Shown: positions 12,801 through 27,800 of the stretch, in pieces
Layout: each line of letters begins with the position of its first letter
Numbering within the stretch: the stretch's first letter is position 1
Source: Phyto melanocephala
Taxonomy: Eukaryota; Arthropoda; Insecta; Diptera; Rhinophoridae
Assembly (NCBI GenBank): GCA_941918925.1
Contig: OW799237.1
Location: forward strand, 6,801,201 to 6,865,200
Reading direction: 5' to 3'
DNA: 64,000 nt
The notes under the pieces: model-generated
Seen by the model: the letters and a program-made list of their open reading frames with translations, nothing else
Databases searched by the model: none
Told to the model about the DNA's origin: nothing
Program-made: the position numbers and the translations under genes

Positions 12801-15800
12801 ATTTCTATTTAACTAGAACTAGGCATTCAAAAACCGCAAAGCTAATTGAAAACACTTAATGTAACTCGAAATGAAGAAAAAAATGTGCAACAAAAAAAAT
12901 GTGTTCAACTTTAGTTAACTTTTTCCGCGATATAAAACGAATACAAAGGCTGCTGCGCACGAAAATATATTGCACGTGATTATCGCTATACAATTAAAAT
13001 CCGAATTTGAATTCCTTCAATATTTTTTTTAACATTAAAAAGTATAAAAACAAATTGGTGGATTAGCCTTCTTTGGTAAGAATCGAATACCTTTCGTTCG
13101 GTACCACTCAATCGCCGACATACCGTAGTGGCAAGTAGCGAGATCAGGCCAAAAAATGGGAGTATAAGATGTTTTTTGTTAAAAGAAAGTAGTCGTCCCT
13201 GAAGACAGTCTTTGATGTTAACATCGGCATTTATTGTGTCAGTAGTAAAAAAGGAATTGCTTCTTTGACTACATGTGCCAAACCAAGAACTTTTTTGTAC
13301 ACGAAATTCTTCTGCAACATAAGCGAAATACTACCGCGAAATAGAATTTTTGACAAAAAAAAGTTAAATCAGACAGTACATATGTTTCGTCGTCTATTAT
13401 ACAGCATTGATAATTATTTAAAAAAAAATATTTTTCAAATTTTTTTCGACTTTTCATCTGGAACTTTTTGCACTTTTTATGTCCTCAGACCAGCCCCTTT
13501 TTTTACTTTTCTTTTCTTTTCCAAAGTCTCGGAGCACTTGTCTTCTGAACCACTTTTCTTCCAGAAGGATAGGGATACTTTAATAATTTTTTTTTTATTT
13601 TCTCAGCCAACTAATGATCCAAAAACCCACGGGGACGGTAAGCTCTTTTTGACTATTCTTTGTTAATTAATTTAATTATCGAGCTGCTGTTCTGTATGGA
13701 CTTCCACAGGGATTCAGCTTTGTGTAGAGTTTAATGTATTTTCTTCGAATTTTAATATTGTATCCACGATATTTTCCACATAAAGGCTTAACCTACCATT
13801 ATTTAGACATGGTATTGATCTCTGGTAACTTTTGGGCAAAAGAATGCAACGAGTTCAATGTTGCCAATATTTTCAAAAATTCGAGGATCTTTGATAATAA
13901 TTGTTTCCGATACGACAGAGATATTTACTATAACCTCCATGGACACTTAGGAACTGTATGAGATTATAGTTCGTTTTGCCATATTTTCTTTTAGTAGTTT
14001 TTTTACCCGGATAAAAAGCCTAAATGTCCATTGTCCCAAAGATGTTTTTTTCCACCTGCATTGCCTTAGGTCCTTTAGTTGAGCTTTCCCACCTATGTTT
14101 TCGACTTATTATAAACTTGCATCATACTCCTTAAAATATTTCTTGGAACCATGGGGTTTGAAGATGTGGCATGGTACATATTGAAAAGCTTTCTGGCATC
14201 ACCTGGCACTGTTCAGAAAGCACTTAGCACACTCTTAGAAAACTTCTTCTACTAATTGATATTTGTTGAAGGGCCATTATAACTTACCGATAACTAAAGT
14301 TAGGATTTTATCGGACAGATAACTAGTTTTTCGTTATTACAACTTCACTTTAACCTAAAAGTGTCCGATATGTTAAAGGGAAGATCACTCTACCTTTAAC
14401 TTTTAACGTGAGGTTTATAAATTAAAAATTACCATATTTTCTACCGTATAAGGGAATTGCTTACTATTTGCTTGTAGTTGCCACTTTGTTTTTAAAGAAC
14501 TAATTAATTTGTTAGGCATTCGCCTTGATGCTGCCATATTTACGAAAAAAATACAATTTATTTTACAGGCAGGTTGTAATAACAAAATACACTTAATGGT
14601 CAGTTTATTGCTCACGTTAACAAAAGTTACCTTTTATTAACATTAACCTTGTCGGCAAGTTGTAATAATGGCCCTAAGACTATTTCAATCTTATTTCAAA
14701 ACACAAAAGCGTCGAAGAGTCGAATGTACCGGCACTAGACAATTATTTGGCTGCCTAATGACAAAGAGCCTCTCCTCCAGTAACTGCCAATCGACCTATA
14801 CCAACGCCACGTAATTAACCAATGCGAAATTGAGACACAAAACTCTCAAAGCCAGATAAAAAAGGACGGCCTGATTTCCCCTTTGCGAAAATTGAAATGG
14901 CGCGCGACCTCTTGGCCTGACTAGAACTGAATTACTACTAATAATAACCATTATGCCTCTTTTTGCAGTTATTCTATTTCCACAAACCGCCCCCCATATT
15001 CAACTAAGGGGAATTTATCCCACATAAGAGATTAATGATCTACAACTCTGGCTTGGTCCTCCAACGTTAGACATCAACTGTACTAGTGCATTTGACACAC
15101 CAGTTACTTTCGCGGAGGCGTACTTCCCATGCATCTTTAAATTTAGCCAATCAACAACCCCAAGCTGATTTTAACTGCTTTCGAATTGTTTTTTTAGGGT
15201 TGCCAACACTTTACTGGACAAATGGCAGCAAAGTCAATTTTTGCGTTAGTTTTTGGACAATTTGATTGATTTTGACGACTCTATCATCTCAGCATCTCCC
15301 ACCTTCACAGTCAGCATCATTTTTTTGTTTGCTGATTAGCACCAGCTCATCTCTTATAATTTTGATAAGAAAAACTGGTCAACTAGTCCAATTTTCTCAT
15401 AGACAACAGGATTTGCTTCCATACTGCTGAGTTGAAAGTATTTTTAATGTCAAGTGTGCACCAGATTTTCTGTGTCTACCCATCACATTTATGGCTTCTT
15501 TGTTTGTCTTAAACATCAAGTTTATGATATCCAAAGTTGATTTTACCTTTCTGAAACCATATTGTCAGTCGGAGATTCAATTTTTCTTATCTATCAGTCT
15601 CTGGTGAACAATCCTTTCTAGACATTTTCCAATTGTATCCAGTAAATAGAGATATTGGGGTAGAGGAGCTATTATTGCCTTAATTTTATAGTCACCACTA
15701 TAAACTATAGACTAAACTTAAAGTAGACTTTATCTAGAGTTCTGATTATTTGTCTAAACATAAGTCCGACTATACTGGCTATATTTTATAGCATACACTA

Positions 15801-18800
15801 GAGTATAGTCTATATTATTTATAGAATAAACTACAGTCCCCAGTATGTATTAAACTATTTAATAACAGTCTGACTTTATATATTCCACACTTTAGAGTAG
15901 ACTATAATCCAAACAAAATTTAAACTATATCCAGATTAAGTAAAAACTAAAGTCCCAAAAAGTTCCAAACTGTTTTCCAAAGTTTTCTTTTCTATACAAA
16001 AAGCAGGGTATATTTTATTCGGCTTGATCAACCTAAACTTCTTCTTTTACCTACCATTGCAGACACCCTCGAACAATTGGAGAGCATACGTCATCGCACC
16101 ACAGCCAATGCACAAATGTTGACGGTGACCATTAATGCTTTACTCGAACGTTTAAAAAACATTTGGGACACTGTCGAGCCACACTATGTCAAATTACAGG
16201 ACTGGTCAAATATATATTGGACAAGTGGTTGGATTGCTGGCATGGTTGTCGTCTGGATTCTACTCTTTCTACTCATGTCCTATTGTTGTTTTCTGTGTGA
16301 GGCCAACATCAAAGCAGGTGTTGTGCTATTCGTGGCCGTTGTCATTATATGTTTGAGCAGCATTTGTATAACGGTATATGGAGTTGTATCTCTAGCTATA
16401 GGTGGTAATGCAGAGATATTTCTGTGTCAGCCCATGTACGATTCAGGGAGTGACAAGGTAACAGCCACACATACGACAGCAGTTTCAACAGATGTCAAAT
16501 GGCATATGAATAGTATCAATAACAATATTAATAATAACAACAACAATAATAATCACAATACTTATGATGTGCTGGGTAAGTTATTCGATAAACCGGGTTA
16601 CGTGTATTTACATGAAACGCAAACGGGTATTATTGGTGAACTGTTGAGACCGAATGGAGTGAATCATTCAATTGTAAATGTTAGCTTGGCAACAGCTTTA
16701 AGGTAAATAAAAGTCTTTTTCAAAGTTTTACTTACTTATCTAAAAATATATTCAATAAAATGTATGTAGCTGTTTGCTTGCTTGTTAGAGTTAAGAGGAT
16801 TATAACGTTAGTAGATGTATGTATGTATGTATGTATTTGTCTAAGTAACTACATCATTATTTATAAATACTAGTTTGTAAGTAGTTATTTAGTTAAAGAA
16901 CTTTGTATTTGCGTTATGGTATTTATGCGTAGAATTTTTAAGTAAGTGGCTAAATCTATTTTGTTAAGGGAGTTTCCATAGTTCTTTGTTTTTTTTAAAG
17001 ATAAGTAACTAAAGAATTAGTTTGCTTTTTGTATAAGTCAATTTAAATTTTTAATTAACCCTGAAAATTATTAATAAACTAAATCATACTTTAAGGTATT
17101 AGTTATTTGGTTTAAATAAATTCTAGAACCTGCCATATTTTCTATGCGAGAAATGTATGGTACATTTTAGATCTGGCATTACAGTATGAATGATCAATGA
17201 ATGTCAAGGCACATTTATTCATCAGGTAGTCTTGTTTCGTCAGCTGATTATTATACCCTTCACACAGTGAAAAAGGGTATATATAGGTTTGTCATTCCGT
17301 GTGAAATTTCTACAATTTTGATTTCCGACCCCATAAAGTATATATTTTCTGAAAGCTTATGAATAGGGGAGTCGATTAAGCGCTGTCAGTCTGTCCGTCT
17401 GTCCGTCTGACCGTCTGTCCGTCTGACCGTCTGTCCGTGTGTATGTTGAAATCAACTTTTTGAAGCCCCCCGACATCGCTTGGACTCGGGTAAGGTATTA
17501 AAATATCAGAAATATTCGGGAGTAGATCGCTATTGGAAATCAGAAACATCGGTACATAAACAACTGAGATATGAGCAAAAACCCACGACCACCTCGATTT
17601 TTTTTTCACAAAAGCAACATTACAACAACAACATACATACATACAAACGTGTATACTGGGTAGAGAAAACGTGGCATCCAATCCCAGCTGAGCCAAAAAA
17701 ATTTTTTTTTTAATTTTTTTAAAATTTTTTTTTTTTTTTTTTTTAAAAATTTTTTTTTTATTTTTTATTTAATATATTATTTATATTTTTATTATTTTTT
17801 TTTTAATTTTTTTTTTTAATTTTTTTTTTATTTTTTTTTGTTTTATATATATTATATACATAATAATTTTTAAAAAAATTTTTTTTTTTAAAAAAATTTT
17901 TTTTTTTTTTAAATTTTTTTTTTAAATTTTTTTTTAAATTTTTTTTTTTTTTGTTTTTTTTAACATTCATACGTGAATTTATAATTTTACAATGGGACGT
18001 TTTTATATATGTATGTTTTTATATGTATGTACGTATTTCATATGGGATGAATGGTGACACAAACCACTGTTATTGCATGAATTCACGTTGTGAAGGGTAT
18101 ATAAGATTCGGCACGGCCGAATATAGCGCTCTTACTTGTTTTTTTCTTTACTTGTTTTAAATTTCAGCTGTAAAAATTCATAAATAAAAAACAATTTTTT
18201 CTCTTTTCTTATTTATTTCAAATGTCAAACTTGATATATAAAAAATATAAACAAAAAAATTCTCTCCGAACTGCAATTACCTGATGAATTAATATGCCTT
18301 GGCATAATGTATGGCGATGTCATAGCTGAACATTTGTCGCCATTTAGTAAACCTCGAGTTGAATAAAATATTAATAAACAATAAGTGCAATACTAAATCA
18401 ACTATTGTAATAGTATATGGTTTTTGAACAAATACCCATGTATAGCGTCAATTTAAAGAGTGCTAGTTATTATTTGCAATTAAAAAAATCCCATTTTATT
18501 AAAAACAAGTAACAGTGCTATATTCGGCCGTGCCAAATCTTATATACCCTTCACAACGTGTAGTCATGCAATAACAATTGTTTGTATCACCATTCATCCC
18601 ATATAAAATACGTGCTTACGTACACGTTATAAAAAATGTGGCATCGAATCCCAGCTGAGCCATATTTTATTATTTTTTTTAAATTTTTTTAAAAAAATTT
18701 TTTAGAAAAATTTTCAAAAAATTTTTATAAATTTTTTTTTTTAAATTTTTTAAACATTTTTTTTGTAGTTTTTTTATTATTTTTTTCTTATTTTTAATAT

Positions 18801-21800
18801 TTTTTTTTTTTAATTTTTTTTGTTTGGTATGTTTTTTACATGTATGTATGTATGTATGTTGTTGTTGTAATTGTGAAAAAAACGAGGTGGTCGTGGTTTT
18901 TTGCTCATATCTCAGAAAGTTATGGGGCGATTGTGCTGAATTTCAATAGCGATTCATTCCTGGATATTTCCAAGAGATTGATACCATATACAGATCTGAG
19001 AAACATATAGTTGCTTCTAAAAGTTGATTTCAACCAACACACGGACAGACGGGCAGACGGACAGACGGATAGGCGGACAGACGGACAGACGGTCAGGGCT
19101 TAATCGACTCCTCTATTCATAAGCTTTCAGAAAATATATACTTTATGGGGTCGGAAATGAAAATTGTAGAAATTACAAACGGAATGACAAAGCTATATAT
19201 ACCCTTGTGCACCACAGGTGAAGGGTATAATAAAGCCTAAGTTTATAATAGGTACATACAGCGTGGGCCAAAGGCACCATTGGGTTAAAAAATTTAACAA
19301 CTTTTTCGTTTAATGGCATTTATAAGTCATATTTTTTTTAAGCGAATAATTTCCAGAATTTCTGAAATTAATTAGCCAACACGTACGCTAGATCCCGCCA
19401 TTATTATACCCTTCACACAGTGAAAAAGGGTATATATAGGTTGTCATTCCGTGTGAAATTTCTACAATTTTCATTTCCGACCCCATAAAGTATATATTTT
19501 CTGAAAGCTTATGAATAGGAGAGTCGATTAAGCTCTGTCAGTCTGTCCGTCTGTTCGTGTGTATGTTGAAATCAACTTTTTGAAGCCCCCGAAATCGCTT
19601 GGACCCGGGTGAGGTATTAAAATATCAGAAATATTCGGAAGTAGATCGGTATTGAAAATCAGAAGCATCAGTACATCAACAACTGAGATATGAGCAAAAA
19701 CCCAAGACCACCTCGATTTTTTTCACAAAAACAACATTACAACATCAACATACATACATACATACAAACGTGTATATTGGTTAGAGTAAACGTCGCATCG
19801 AATCCCAGCTGAGCCAAAAAAAAAAGTTTTTTATTTTTTTTATATTTTTTATTTAATATTTTATTTATATTTTTATTATTTTTTAATTTTTTTTTTATTT
19901 ATTTTTTTTTTTGTTTTATATTTATTATTTATATTTTAATTATTTTTTTTTTTAATTTTTTTTTTAATTTTTTTTTTAATTTTTTTTTAATTTTTTTTTT
20001 TTATTTTTTTTATATATTTTTTTTTAACATACATATATGTATATGTATGTACGTATTTCATATATATGTATGTATGTTATTGCATGACTACACGTTGTGA
20101 AGGGTATATAGGATTCGGCACGGCCGAATATAGTACTCTTACTTGTTTTTTTTTTGTAATTTGAAGAAGCGAACACATGTGAACAAACCCAAGAGAATCC
20201 TTCAACTCAAGGCCAACAGTATTGCAGAAATTTAAGTGCTACAGACACAATTTTTAAAAGATTTTATGAAAAATGTTCTTAAATGAGTCATTGAGAAGCT
20301 GAAAACGAGGGTCATGTAGTAGAATAATTTTCCATAATTACTGTACAAATTTTCCATTCTGTATATTTTATAATGTCAAAAAATAAATAGAAAATAAACA
20401 AACGAGCATGTTATTAAATTTTTAAATTCCATGGTGCCTTTTAACCCACCCTTTATGTCTGTAAAATTCTCTATACTAATAATTTTTTTTTTAGTTTTTT
20501 TTAAACAACTTTTTTTTTAATTTTTCTTTAAACACAATTTTTTTAAATAACAAATTTTCGTAAAATTTCCTCATATTATAAAATATTTTTTAAATAATAA
20601 TTTTCCAAGTTTTTCATAGAGATAATCAAGGCAAATTTATTCATCAGGTACTCCTATTTGAACAGCTGACTATTTTTTTCTTCACTTATTTTTAATTTCA
20701 GATGTCAAGTTTATTTACGTTTTGACATAAAATTTAAATAATTTATTTTATTGTTTTCTTTTTGTATTTTTCTTTATTTTTTAAAAAAAATCAATAATAT
20801 GTGTATGTATAAATAAGAATAATTCAGTTATACAATTTGTAGATGAGTTTGCAGATTTTGGGCCTGTTCAGAAATGCATAATTTCTTCCCGATATTTACT
20901 GTTTAAAAGATAGAAGCTCCACCGCTGGCTAATCATTTTATATTCTAAAAGTTTGCTTCCTTAATGCAGAGCAGCGATTAATTTGCGAACAGGACCCTGT
21001 TCTATATTCTTGGCAGTGGAGATGTTTTATTATTTTTATTTTCCAGCTCTAGCTAATTTACCAACTAATAAAGTTTTTTATGTCAACGTTGGCGATTTTG
21101 CAGTTGTTAACTTTGTTGTAATTTTGGCTTAACAATGCCTTGGTTTGCCATTTAATAACTCTAACATAGATTAAAAAAAAAAATTAATTTTTTTTATGCA
21201 TCATTAAAAAAAAGTTACCAATGGCCAAACAACCACGAATCCATATCTTTCAAGTCCAATGAGTTTTTCAATTCTCACACCTATTATTAAGCCGAAACAG
21301 TTAAGATTATTTTAATGTTGCTTTAAAATATTTCTTTTTTCATCTGCCTAAAATTATTAATAATTAGTTTTGTTTTCCTTCCTTTTATTTTTTTGTTTAT
21401 TTTATACAGCTGACTATGACATCTGAAATAAAAATTCTAGCAACAAAATACATGTTATTTTTGCGTTGTAGTATTTGTTGTAGAATTGCGATTACCTGAT
21501 GAATAAATATGCCTTGGAGATAATATTTTTTTTTTTAATTTAATATAAATATTAAGATTTTTGGACAAATTTTTTAAAGAAAATAATTTGCATTAAATAT
21601 GATATAAATATTTAGAAAAAAAAATTTGTATAGAAATTGAAACTGTGCTAAACTGTCATTACAATATTATGTTCGTACGTTTACTCAAAAATATTCACTA
21701 TTTTTTACTGAACTTTACTGTGAAATGTCAACAGTCTAGGTACACAAAACGGAAACAGTTCCGTAAAGTCCATTAAAAAATATAAAAAACTTGAAGTAAA

Positions 21801-24800
21801 TTAATGAACCGATTTTTGTTTATAACCAATCAAAATATACTTAGTAAAAAAAATAATATACGAAAGCCTTTTTTATAGGTGTTTAACATAGTAGCTTTGA
21901 TATCTAAAAAATGGTTAAACGATTTTGTCTAAAACAAATGTGAAAATTTACTTTTAGTTTCCTGAGTTTCAATAAATCATGCTGTGAAACCTAAGCGCAA
22001 GTGTGCTTACCACATAATTGCAATAAAAAGACCCCGTTTTATGTTTTATAAACTATGAACGTAAAAAAATACTAAAAATCTTGCTTTTGAAATTATTCAG
22101 TTTTCGTTGATAAATGCTGAAATTGTGCACGTTTTTATATCCTTTACCATTGGTGAAAAGGATTATATAGGATTGTTCGTTCGCTTCTAATTTACACAAT
22201 GCTTGTTTTCGATCGCAAACTGTGCATTAGAGGTCCACTTTATACTCATCTGTGATATTTTAAAGAATGTTAAATTTAAAAGATTATTGATTTTAATAAA
22301 TGAATCCCTGAAGAAGTTGGAAAATACCAACGAAACGTCGGATTATAAAATGAAATAAATAATTTTTTATTTTTATTTTAAAATAATGAAACGTAAGACC
22401 TTAAAAGCCCGATTTTAGGAAATTTATTGAAAAAAAATAAGGCCCTATCCAAGGCGAATTCAATATCAGGTGATATCATCCCTGCAACAAACACAAAAAG
22501 GCCAAGAGAATGTCAAAACACAAAAAAACAAATTTTTTGTTTACTTTTAATTAAAATTTTATTTTTATAAATTTACGCGAAAATTTAAAAAAAAAATAAG
22601 TATTTTTAATTTATTACAAAATTTGTGCCAGTTTATATCACATATTTGTGTTTTATATCACATTTTTCACAATTTTCACAACTTTAAATCACTAGGACAA
22701 ACACAACGGAAATTTTGCATTTTCTGAATTAAAAACATTACAAATGTTGTTTATTCAAATTATAATATGTGTTTAACTTATTTTCCAATAAGTTATTGCA
22801 CAAATATTTGTATTTTTTTAATTTTTTCACACAAATTTTACCACTTTTATAAAAATTTTCAATTAACACACATAAAAATTAATTTAAATGTAAACAAACT
22901 TTGACATTGTGCCGTAAAAATAAAACGAGCAAAAAACAATCAGCTGGCTTCTTAACATCACCTAATGTTGAATTCGCCTTGGCCCTATCACCACGCTGTA
23001 GCCGATGTTGTTTCCTCGGTCATTTCGGAACAAAAACGTTCTGCGTCGAAGCCGATTTCTAAAAGCCCTTTAAGAATTTTTTTGTTATTTTTTTTTTAAA
23101 TTTTTTATTTTTTCAAAATTTTTTATTTTATAATTATTTAACCATTTACATTTCTTAATGTAATTATATGATTATAGACATAATCACAATCCAAAAACTA
23201 TATTTGTTAAGTGAATTTATTTATCATTTAATGAATTTATAAAGAAAATATTTTTATTTTTTTAGAACTTACTGAACCCAAACTTAATTGCATTTGACGC
23301 AGAACCTTTTTTAACGATATCGAAAATCTAAAGTTGCAGTTCTTATTGTTTTTTTTTTTTGCACTACATGGTATGGATAGAGCCATTTTGATATTTTCAA
23401 AATTGTAAAAAAGTTATATCCCTACTGTGTATATTTCCTGCAGCCCTATAGTTATCCCATATGTTGCACAGACCCGTATGGGGTATAAAACTTTCAGAAA
23501 TATACGAGAGAAAGATGGTATTGCGAACTATCAATATCGGTTTATAAGCGGTTAAGATATAGGAAAAAAAGGACTAGTATTTTTTTAATTTTATTGTTTT
23601 TTTTTACAAAAAATTTAAAATTTTATTTATTGAAAAACAAAACAGTTGCACAATCATTTGCAGAATTTATTAGATTCGAGACGATCGAATTAGCACTTGA
23701 CTGTGGTAATTTATTTTTTTAATTTTTTATCTTGTTTTAGTTTTTTTTATTTCTTTATTTTTTTATTTTTTTATTATTTTATTTTTTTATTTTTTATGAT
23801 TTACAACACTGTTATTACAACAATGTTTTTTATTTATTTTTTTTTTTTGCAAAAAATTTTAAATTTTGTTTGTAGAAAAACAAAATGCATGTGCACAATC
23901 ATTTGTTTTCGAGTGCTGACACGTGGGTGCAGAATTTATTAGATTCGAGACGATCGAATTAGCACTCTGACTGTGATAATTTCATTTTTTTTATTTTTTA
24001 TCTCTTTTTTAGTTTTTTTTTTAATTTTTTTTTTTTTTTAATGATTTACATGATTTACAACACTGTTCAAAATTTAGTTACATTTGCCTTTTACGCTTTT
24101 AGTGGTTTTATTTTAATTACAAAAATATTCCAAATTACTTCATTCTTTTCAAAGCATTCTACAAAAGATCTCCTTTCCTTTCATATTTCCTAAAAAATAT
24201 TTTCTATATTTGTGTGTTTAAAATTGCTCCATGGAAACCCCTGTGTCATTGTTAGTGTCCCGTGCTTTAACGTGGTTGTTGCTGTATCTTTATTTTTTCT
24301 CATAGTATGTGTTAATTCAATCGAAAGTTGTTATTGTTGTAGTAGTTGATTTTATTTAACTCTTAAGTATTGTTGTACTTTATTTTTTCTTTTTTGGTAA
24401 ATTTGGTTTGGAAGTGTTATGCATGCCAATTAGCTACTGATACTGTACGTGTTTCCTTTTTTTCTGGACAACACACACTCACTTAAACGTCAAATTGAAA
24501 ATGATACAAATATTTGTAGATGATTTCTTTTGCCCTCCCGAGAGAATTAAAAAAAAAAAGATTGCTAAATGATAAACTCCCTACGATAAAAATATTAATT
24601 TAAATTTGTACATATTTAAAAAAAATATCCCCTCAAAAATGAAGCTAACGATTTTAATATTAAAACAAAAATTTTATATTTAAAAATTATAGAAAATTTA
24701 CACAAAATACCATTAACCTACTTATGTATGTTTGAACAGCTGTGTATACCCTCTTTCTGTGTCTAGTTGTAGCCCCTTAAAAATACAAACCCCTCAAACA

Positions 24801-27800
24801 ATAAAAATTTCTATCTCAAGGCTCTTGTATACCTTTAATTGCCATAATTTAATTCGTTAAAGCCCTGCTGAATTTATAACAAACTATACTAATATATGAA
24901 AAACAAAATTCTTTCTTAATGTTGCCACAAACTCATACGTGTCTACTTGCAACTGACCTGGCCCATTACAATGCATGGACACAAACATGTTGTTACATTT
25001 TTTTTTTGGAATATGTAAATGAATGAACTTTTCAACTTTGTATGAAAACAACAACAATAAAAACTCTTCAACAATTAAATGTTCTTCCTTCTGCGAACCA
25101 AACTTTACTTAATGTTACAACTGCCCTTAAACATATCATATCGACATGATGACCAACCTTTAGAGGATGTGAAAAAAATGAAGCATCGTACAATGTCTTT
25201 CAATTGGATGCATTCGTTAATACAACAGCCATTTCCGATATTAAACAATTCCCCAAAGTAACGCAGGCCATCGATGCCATCGATGTGTCCGAACGTACGT
25301 TGTTGTCGTTGACACAAACGATACAAACCATTTTGGAGAATATGTTGCAAATGTCATCGTTTAATTTAACCACATACCGTACGACAATAGGAGCGCCCAC
25401 GCCCGAAAAAGATTTGGCTACTTTTATTGATCAAATGCAAAGGGTCGCATTGCAGGTAAGATTTTGTTAAAAACGAAAAAAAAACAAACATTAAAAACAA
25501 ATTTGTATTAAGGGTTTCCATCACAAGCATTGCCGGAATTTTTTTGTTAACCAATATCGGGAATTTTTTATGAAAATCTCGGGATGTCGGGATAAACTTT
25601 ATTTTTATACAGCATTTATGATTAAATTGTAATTTTTAAGAAATTTATATTAAATTCCGGTTTATAAATAAAATACCTGGAAAAAACATTTGCAACTCTT
25701 TTTTAGAAAATCGCGTACTGGAATAGGTGCGAAATTTTACATAGTTTAAGTTCATATGGAGAAGAAGTGCAGAAGGATAAAATTTGTGCAAGAATTTTTA
25801 AAGCTATGAGTATTAAGTCTGTGTTTAGAAGGGCAAACATTTGGAAGGAAAATATCCAGATTTTTTTTATTTTCATTCGCACTCACTTAGACGAACATGT
25901 TGTCGGCAACATTCCATTATTTTTGTTGTTGTTTGCTTTTGTGCAGTTGTGTTAATTTCTGTGTTTATTTGTCAACAAAGCTCTCTTCCCCATACGTAAT
26001 ATGCTACCAAACTAATTGTTTACCTTCTAAATATTCAATATTGGATTTGTTATGCGAATGGATGAAATTGCTCCAGCAAAAAAATAAAACAAGTTTGAAA
26101 ATTATCTAGAGGGAATTCGCAGAAGAGGACATTCGAAACTCCGCTGAAAAGATTAGATTCAAGAGAATCTCTCCAAGCATGATATAAAAAATTGGAGAAG
26201 TTACTCTCGACCACTGATCTTAATAATCTCAGGCAAAAAAAGAAGTTTTCAATTTAATTATTATTGAAAAATATATGCATTTCTCACCATAATAGTTGCG
26301 ACGAACCCCAAATAAGCGAAATTGTGTGGCACACTCAAGTTTAAATTTTACACTTGTTAGCATACGCTTTTAGCAGGGTGTCAATCTTTTTTTTTATTTT
26401 ACATTTCACCTGTGGCTTAAAATAGCTTAAAATAGCTTTGGTGTTTCATTTGTAATCTCTTCAAAAATAATTTTTAAACCCCATAAAGTATATATTTGAT
26501 GAATTGGGGAGTTTATTGCACAAGGTCCATCTGTCTAAGTGTTGGTTAGGATCAACTTTTTGGAAGTCCCCACATGTTGTCCAGACGACCTGAATCGCCC
26601 TTGACCTATAACTTTCTGAGATACATGGGGGTAATGAGACCATAATTGGGGTGTTAAAATCCCCCAAAATTGTTTTTTAAGAATTTGAAAAAATTTATAT
26701 TTAATTAACTTAGTTTAAAATTTTGAAAGAACATTTTTTTTAATTTTTGCCACCCCCAGAAAAAATCTGTAGCTACGCCAATGCTAAGATATGAGCATAT
26801 AAACACTACTGTCTCTGGTTTATTCCATATTTCTAACACAAAAATTAACATTTTTCAGACTGTATGTGGTATCAATATTTTAAAATTTTTCGAAAATGAA
26901 TCACTTTTGAAAACCAGCACACTTTCTGAGATACATGGCCGTAATAAGACCATTCTAGGGGGTGAAATGCTCTCAGAATTGTTTTTAAAGAATTTGAAAA
27001 AAGATTAACCATTTTTATTCAATTTACATATCAAATTAATTCAAAAGTTTTTGTCACCTCCAGAAAAAACGGAAACTACGCCAACGCTGAGATATGAGCA
27101 AATAAACACTACTGTCTCTGTTTTTTTTCCATATTTTTACCACAAAAATTAAGAGTTTTCAGCCCGAAGCTATGTATAGGTACGTTTGTTTAATACACTT
27201 TGTAAATATTTACGACAAATCATTTACTAATCGGCAAAGTTATAGGCAAAAATAATTTCTAAAAATATATAAAGTAATTAAAACTGCTAATTAAATTTGA
27301 AACACACAGTGTCAATAAATTGCAAGACTTGGCCTCGAAAATTTTTCATAAGATTAATAAATCGGTTTGAAACTGACTAAGATATAAGCACCGAAATACA
27401 ACGGCTTCGGTGTTTTTCCTAAAGTTTACAAACGAATATCGATGTTTTTTTTAACTATTAGATAAATAAAAGGAGCAAAAGGGGTATCAAGTAAAAGGAC
27501 TTGAAGAATCTTATATACCATACAAATAAATTTAAAATCAATTATGGCCACCACTACTACAATTATGGCATACACTTAATTTATAGATAAGTCAAATCTA
27601 ACAATTAAAATATAGCCCTTTCAATCCTCTTAATATTAGTATCAAATGAAAGGGCTCGACTACTAGACTACAGTAAACTTTTAAAAAGTGTAAAATTAAA
27701 GATGGCATCCGAAACAAAATGGCGGACAAATGGGTAACATATAGTAGTTAGGGCTTTGTGCCTTTCAACCCCCATAATATTAGTATGAAAGGACTTGATC

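Noticed and set aside
13265..13666. 133-aa open frame in the intron
   Set aside because: No domain, no codon bias and no splice context fitting the prominin-like gene; surrounding DNA looks like decayed transposon.
17199..20147. CRISPR-like array from the repeated CTGTCCGT words
   Set aside because: These are short microsatellite units inside a eukaryotic mobile repeat, without spacer structure.
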